A DNA stretch of 64,000 nt, from NCBI RefSeq assembly GCF_015277895.1, contig NZ_CP063815.1, positions 2,294,001-2,358,000 on the forward strand, written 5' to 3'. A model generated the notes under the pieces. That model did no database searches and was not told the DNA's origin. It saw nothing but the letters and a program-made list of their open reading frames with translations. This DNA comes from Microbacterium abyssi. Its GTDB lineage: Bacteria; Actinomycetota; Actinomycetes; Actinomycetales; Microbacteriaceae. Below are positions 60,375 through 64,000 of this stretch, piece after piece; positions within the stretch are counted from its first letter, which is position 1; each line of letters begins with the position of its first letter. The position numbers and the translations under genes are program-made.

Positions 60375-60925
60375 AGAACTGGCTGATCCGCGCCCTCTCG
60401 CTGTACGTCTTCAACGTCGTCGTCCTACTGCTGATCGGCCTGCTCATGGGCAGCGTGGCGGTCGGGTGGCACGCGCTGTGGGCCTCTGTCATCCTCACGC
60501 TCGCGACCCTCGCGCTGAAGCCGATGCTGCTGAGGGCCTTCCGCGGCGCCGCCGCGAAGTCGACCGGATCCCGCACGAGGATCGGCGAAAAGGTCGTCCA
60601 GTATGTGCTGGTTTTCGTCGTCGAGCTGATCGTGTGGGTGCTCACGGTGCTGCTGAGCGGCGTGGACGTCGACGGCTGGTTCTGGGGATACGTGCTCCCG
60701 CCGCTCTACCTGCTGATCGCGTGGGTCATCTACGACCAGGTCGATGACCGGCTCGAGGCGAAGACCGGCGAGGTCATCGGATCGGTCTCCGCCCGGGTCG
60801 GTCGTCGGGATGCCACGGCGTCCGCCCCGTCGGCGGCGCCGTCGTCGCCCGAGACGAAGGTCGGTCGCGATGAGCTGAACGACGGGCTGACGCCCGAGCA
60901 GCGCCGGATGCTCGACGAGCTGTAG
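60371..60925 (+). CDS. Membrane protein of unknown function
   Basis: The product has 184 residues: four hydrophobic helices (about 8-28, 36-54, 77-98 and 106-122), then a charged cytoplasmic tail (DQVDDRLEAKTGEVIGSVSARVGRRDATAS, ending LNDGLTPEQRRMLDEL). No family recognised. It is translationally coupled to the upstream DUF6882-like gene, which suggests a shared task. A REP-like palindrome follows. Confidence 0.75.
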   Translation: MKNWLIRALSLYVFNVVVLLLIGLLMGSVAVGWHALWASVILTLATLALKPMLLRAFRGAAAKSTGSRTRIGEKVVQYVLVFVVELIVWVLTVLLSGVDVDGWFWGYVLPPLYLLIAWVIYDQVDDRLEAKTGEVIGSVSARVGRRDATASAPSAAPSSPETKVGRDELNDGLTPEQRRMLDEL

Positions 60926-60930
60926 GCCGG

Positions 60931-61040
60931 CTTCGACTCGTCGCTGACGCTCCTCGCTCAACGACCCGCAGCAGAAGTGCGGGTCGTTGAGCGAGCGGAG
61001 CGAGACGAAACGCGTTGAGCGAGCCGAAGGCGAGTCGAAA
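60931..61040. repeat. REP-like composite palindrome (full copy)
   Basis: The core CGCTCAACGACCCGCA (60955-60970) pairs perfectly with its complement at 60978-60993 (16 pairs, loop GCAGAAG). The outer arms TTCGACTCG (60932-60940) and CGAGTCGAA (61031-61039) pair as well, with GAGCGAGCGGAGCGAGACGAAACG between. A half copy lies at 6071-6142. It separates two convergent genes. Dispersed palindromes of this type are common in Microbacterium-like genomes. Confidence 0.65.
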
Positions 61041-61045
61041 CGACC

Positions 61046-61927
61046 TCAGCCGGCGATCCGCTCCGCAGCCTCGACCACGTTCGTCATGAGCAGGGCGACA
61101 GTCATCGGCCCGACTCCGCCGGGGTTCGGCGACAGGTAGCCCGCGACCTGCGCGACATCGGGATGCACGTCGCCGAACACCTTGCTCTTGCCGGTCTCCG
61201 GGTCATCCTCTCGGGTGACGCCGACGTCGAGCACGGCGGCTCCGGGCTTGACGTCCGCGGCGCGGATGAGGTGCTTGACGCCCGCACCGGCGACGATCAC
61301 GTCGGCCATGCGGAGGTACGGGCTCATGTCCGGCGTGCCGGTGTGCACCTGGGTCACGGTCGCGTTGATGTCGCGGCGGGTCAGCAGCAGCCCCATCGGG
61401 CGTCCGATCGTCACGCCGCGGCCGACGACCACGACATGCTTGCCCTTCAGGTCGTAGTCGTTGCGCAGCAGTAGTTCGATCACGCCCCGTGGCGTGCACG
61501 GCAGCGGAGTGTGGATCGGAGCGTTGACGTTCAGCACGAGCCGGCCGAGATTGGTCGGATGCAGGCCGTCGGCGTCCTTCGCCGGGTCGATGCGCTCGAG
61601 GATCGCATCGGTGTCGATGTGCTTCGGCAGCGGCAGCTGCACGATGTAGCCGTGGCAGTCCGGGTCGGCGTTGAGCTCGTCGATCAGTGCCTCGACCTCG
61701 TCCTGCGTGGCATCCGCCGGCAGCTCGCGCTGGATGGAGTTCATGCCGATGGCCTCGGACTGCCGGTGCTTCATCCCGACGTACAGCTGCGATGCCGGAT
61801 CCGCCCCGACGAGCACCGTGGCGATGCCGGGGGTGATCCCCTGCTCCTTCAGCGCCGTGACCCGCTCGGTGAGCTCGCTCCGGATCTCAGCGGCGGCGGC
61901 CTTGCCGTCCAGAATCTGCGCTGTCAT
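61046..61927 (-). CDS. folD: Methylenetetrahydrofolate dehydrogenase / cyclohydrolase
   Basis: The product has 293 residues. The catalytic lysine segment is [19 protein letters not shown] (Y and K of the active site), [12 protein letters not shown] follows, the NADP fold carries [17 protein letters not shown], and the C-terminal [17 protein letters not shown] is the FolD signature. It interconverts methylene-, methenyl- and formyl-tetrahydrofolate in the cytoplasm. The ATG follows GGAGGAAG. It lies 107 bases after glyA in the same direction, a sensible one-carbon pair that may share the ZTP-controlled transcript. Confidence 0.97.
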   Translation of the reverse strand: MTAQILDGKAAAAEIRSELTERVTALKEQGITPGIATVLVGADPASQLYVGMKHRQSEAIGMNSIQRELPADATQDEVEALIDELNADPDCHGYIVQLPLPKHIDTDAILERIDPAKDADGLHPTNLGRLVLNVNAPIHTPLPCTPRGVIELLLRNDYDLKGKHVVVVGRGVTIGRPMGLLLTRRDINATVTQVHTGTPDMSPYLRMADVIVAGAGVKHLIRAADVKPGAAVLDVGVTREDDPETGKSKVFGDVHPDVAQVAGYLSPNPGGVGPMTVALLMTNVVEAAERIAG

Positions 61928-61942
61928 GTGATCTTCCTCCTT

Positions 61943-62009
61943 CGAGAATTCCCCTACCCCACGAGAATTCGCCTGGCACGCCGATTCTCGTGCGGCAAAG
62001 CAATTCTCG
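61943..62009. repeat. Nested inverted repeat between glyA and folD
   Basis: CGAGAATT (61943-61950) pairs with AATTCTCG (62002-62009), and inside it CACGAGAAT (61960-61968) pairs with ATTCTCGTG (61984-61992). One word thus occurs four times: twice direct, then twice inverted. It may act as an intercistronic terminator or stabiliser. Confidence 0.6.
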
Positions 62010-62034
62010 CGGCCTGGGGCGGGCGGGGCGGGCG

Positions 62035-63309
62035 TTACTGCTGAAGGTCGGGGTACAGGGGGTAGGCGCTCGCCAGGGCGTCCACGCGGGCCTTGAGTGC
62101 TGCGGCATCCGCGCCGGGCAGGAGTGCCAGGGCGATGATGTCGGCGACCTCGGTGAACTCGGCATCCCCGAAACCGCGCGTCGCGAGCGCCGCCGTGCCG
62201 ATGCGCAGACCCGAGGTGACCATCGGCGGGCGCGGGTCGTTCGGGACGGCGTTGCGGTTCACGGTGATGTGGATGTCGTGCAGCAGATCCTCGGCCTGCT
62301 TGCCGTCGATCGCGGCATCCCGCAGGTCGACGAGCACGAGGTGCACATCGGTGCCGCCTGAGCGCACCGCGATGCCGGCATCCTTGACGTCCTGCCGGGT
62401 GAGGCGATCGGCGAGGATGCTGGCGCCGCTGAGCGTGCGCTGCTGACGGTCCTTGAACTCCGGGGTCGCGGCGAGCTTGAAGGCGGTGGCCTTCGCGGCG
62501 ATCACGTGCATGAGCGGCCCGCCCTGCTGACCGGGGAACACGGCGGAGTTGATCTTCTTCGCGATGTCGGGGTCATTGGAGAGGATGAAGCCCGAGCGGG
62601 GGCCGCCGATCGTCTTGTGCACGGTCGACGAGACGACGTGCGCGTGCGGCACCGGGTTCGGGTGCAGGCCCGCGGCGACCAGTCCGGCGAAGTGGGCCAT
62701 GTCGACCCACAGGTAGGCGCCGACCTCGTCGGCGATCTCGCGGAACTTCGCGAAGTCGAGCTGACGGGGGTACGCCGACCATCCGGCGACGATGACCTTG
62801 GGCTTGTGCTCGATCGCGAGGCGACGCACCTCGTCCATGTCGACGAGCGAGGTCTCCGGGTCGACGCCGTACGCGACGATGTCGTACAGGCGGCCAGAGA
62901 AGTTGATCTTCATTCCGTGCGTGAGGTGTCCGCCGTGGTCGAGCGAGAGGCCCAGCAGCGTGTCACCCGGACGGGCGATCGCGTGCATGACGGCGGCGTT
63001 CGCGGTGGCGCCGGAGTGCGGCTGGACGTTGGCGAACTCGGCGCCGAAGAGCGACTTGACCCGCTCGATGGCCAGCGACTCGGCGACGTCGACCTCTTCG
63101 CAGCCGCCGTAGTAGCGGCGGCCGGGGTAGCCCTCGGCGTACTTGTTCGTGAGCACCGAACCCTGCGACTGCAGCACGGAGACGGGCACGAAGTTCTCGG
63201 ATGCGATCATCTCGAGGAACGTGCGCTGACGGTTCAACTCCCGGTCGAGGACCTCGGCGATCTCGGGGTCGACCTCTGCGAGCGGGGCGTTGAAGTACGG
63301 ATCGGTCAT
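62035..63309 (-). CDS. glyA: Serine hydroxymethyltransferase
   Basis: The product has 424 residues. MIASENFVP near the N-terminus, [20 protein letters not shown], the PLP-binding lysine in [37 protein letters not shown] and [14 protein letters not shown] are all present. It moves the hydroxymethyl of serine to tetrahydrofolate, giving glycine. The ATG at 63309 follows AGAGGACGAC; the frame extends 10 codons upstream without support. A ZTP riboswitch lies in its leader, consistent with folate/purine sensing. Confidence 0.98.
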   Translation of the reverse strand: MTDPYFNAPLAEVDPEIAEVLDRELNRQRTFLEMIASENFVPVSVLQSQGSVLTNKYAEGYPGRRYYGGCEEVDVAESLAIERVKSLFGAEFANVQPHSGATANAAVMHAIARPGDTLLGLSLDHGGHLTHGMKINFSGRLYDIVAYGVDPETSLVDMDEVRRLAIEHKPKVIVAGWSAYPRQLDFAKFREIADEVGAYLWVDMAHFAGLVAAGLHPNPVPHAHVVSSTVHKTIGGPRSGFILSNDPDIAKKINSAVFPGQQGGPLMHVIAAKATAFKLAATPEFKDRQQRTLSGASILADRLTRQDVKDAGIAVRSGGTDVHLVLVDLRDAAIDGKQAEDLLHDIHITVNRNAVPNDPRPPMVTSGLRIGTAALATRGFGDAEFTEVADIIALALLPGADAAALKARVDALASAYPLYPDLQQ

Positions 63310-63383
63310 GTCGTCCTCTTTCGTTGCGGAAACTGCCATCGGGGTTGGATGTCATCGGCCCAGGCGCGCGGTCGAATTTCCGT

Positions 63384-63433
63384 AACGGTCGCTCCCCGGT
63401 GGTGACCCACCCAGACGCCAGTCGCGACCGTTC
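63384..63433 (-). ncRNA. ZTP (pfl) riboswitch of glyA
   Basis: On the minus strand the leader reads AACGGTCGC-GACTGGCG...GGGTGGGT..CCACCGGGGAGCG-ACCGTT. The outer stem AACGGTCGC/GCGACCGTT is perfect, and the GACTGGCG and CCACCGGGGAGCG segments match the conserved core of the ZTP/ZMP aptamer. This class senses the purine intermediate ZMP/ZTP, which builds up when 10-formyl-tetrahydrofolate is short, and switches on one-carbon genes such as glyA and folD. A -10 candidate TATGCT (complement of 63435-63440) lies just upstream. A possible CGGAAA/TTTCCG stem reaching toward the ribosome site follows. Confidence 0.85.
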
Positions 63434-63460
63434 GAGCATAGCGGACTCCCCCGTGCGCGG

Positions 63461-63472
63461 TAGGTTTTGTTC
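63461..63472 (+). promoter_or_regulatory. -10 hexamer of a leaderless promoter for nagA
   Basis: TAGGTT (63461-63466) ends six bases before the ATG at 63473; no Shine-Dalgarno. Confidence 0.5.
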
Positions 63473-64000
63473 ATGGTCTCAACCGTCATCCACTCGGCCC
63501 GCCTGATCACCGGCGGCACCGAGACGGCAGATGCATGGGTGCGCTTCGAAGACGGCCTGGTCGCCGCCGTCGGCACCGGCACCGACTGGACGGATGCCGG
63601 CACCGTCATCGACGCGACGGAGATCGCCGGAGCCGGGGCGATCCTCACGCCCGGGTTCATCGACATCCACGGGCACGGCGGCGCGGGAGCATCCTTCGAC
63701 GACGGCATCGACGCGATCCGGTCCGCCCGCGACCTGCACCGTGCGCACGGCACGACCCGCGCGGTCGTCTCGCTGGTGACCGCACCGCTCGACGACCTCG
63801 CGCGCAGGGTCGGCGAGATCGCCGACCTCATGCAGACGGATGCCGACATCCTCGGCTCGCACCTGGAGGGGCCGTTCCTCGATCCTGCACACCATGGCGC
63901 GCATGAACCGTCGCTGCTGCGCGATCCGGTGGCAGCGGACGTCCGGCGCCTGCTGGATGCCGGTCGCGGCACTGTGCGCCAGGTCACGATCGCCCCCGAA
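63473..64000 (+). CDS. nagA: N-acetylglucosamine-6-phosphate deacetylase, N-terminal part
   Basis: The 176 codons run to the window edge without a stop. The amidohydrolase metal motif PGFIDIHGHGGAGASFDDG, SARDLHRAHGTTRAVVSLVTA and the metal-binding glutamate in LGSHLEGPFLDPAHHGAHEP are characteristic of NagA. It removes the acetyl group of GlcNAc-6-phosphate, the product of MurQ, linking it to the amino-sugar locus at 14-22 kb. The ATG lies seven bases after TAGGTT and is probably leaderless. Divergent from glyA; the rest of the gene is outside the window. Confidence 0.93.
   Translation, partial: MVSTVIHSARLITGGTETADAWVRFEDGLVAAVGTGTDWTDAGTVIDATEIAGAGAILTPGFIDIHGHGGAGASFDDGIDAIRSARDLHRAHGTTRAVVSLVTAPLDDLARRVGEIADLMQTDADILGSHLEGPFLDPAHHGAHEPSLLRDPVAADVRRLLDAGRGTVRQVTIAPE

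Noticed and set aside
61943..62009. Possible transposon end or attachment site from the repeated GAGAATTC words
   Set aside because: No transposase, integrase or target duplication is nearby, and the words are arranged as nested stems.

Overview
The window is 64 kb of very GC-rich chromosome. Dense, mostly short-spaced genes, GTG/TTG starts, ATGA/GTGA overlaps, many apparently leaderless transcripts and the gene content (RamB-like regulator, GTP-dependent PEP carboxykinase, long GapB, homoprotocatechuate dioxygenase of the Brevibacterium/Arthrobacter type, alditol oxidase, PIG-L enzymes) all point to a high-GC actinobacterium, most likely Microbacteriaceae and probably Microbacterium or a relative. 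I see no rRNA, tRNA, CRISPR array, insertion sequence, integrase or plasmid/phage gene. This looks like core plus catabolic accessory chromosome.

Layout. 1-6047: end of the riboflavin genes (ribA/ribBA C-terminus, ribH), a small membrane protein, an MHS-family symporter, a peptidase S66 carboxypeptidase, and a small HTH protein with an ABC exporter behind a palindromic divergent promoter. 6310-14051: a gluconeogenic theme (pckG divergent from a RamB-like regulator, and a GapB-type GAPDH), plus an AlkZ/YcaQ-like HTH_42 protein, a DsbA-like membrane thiol protein and a HAD phosphatase. 14044-21887: an amino-sugar/MurNAc salvage locus. A BadF-type kinase and murQ diverge from an RpiR/SIS regulator, which is followed by a separate unit of GNAT, an atypical PIG-L protein and an ATPase-less sugar ABC importer. 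21981-31237: ATP-dependent DNA ligase, a ThDP enzyme with a structured leader, a Na+/H+ antiporter, a VOC protein, and an ABC-2 exporter operon with a DesK/DesR-type two-component system. 31369-33905: small genes and what look like decayed fragments.

33902-43826 is a homoprotocatechuate (3,4-dihydroxyphenylacetate) meta-cleavage cluster. A single-component FAD monooxygenase and an MHS transporter diverge from a six-gene operon: FAH-RraA fusion, GntR regulator, hpaE, hpaD, hpaH, hpaI. The ring would be opened by HpaD, oxidised by HpaE, decarboxylated/isomerised by the fusion, hydrated by HpaH and split by HpaI to pyruvate and succinate semialdehyde. 43820-58342 is a xylan/xylose locus: ROK regulator, GH43, GH3, an ATPase-less ABC importer, a divergent LacI repressor, xylA, xylB, an alditol (xylitol) oxidase and an aldose epimerase. 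58406-64000: an MFS exporter, two hypotheticals, then one-carbon genes folD and glyA (glyA behind a ZTP riboswitch) and the start of nagA, which connects to the amino-sugar locus.

Two non-coding patterns recur. First, many genes have a -10-like hexamer ending exactly six bases before the start codon (leaderless mRNAs). Second, many spacers hold elaborate inverted repeats, including a hairpin family with a conserved 12-13-base loop beginning CTGA but locus-specific, self-complementary arms, four-copy nested repeats, and a REP-like palindrome present at two loci.
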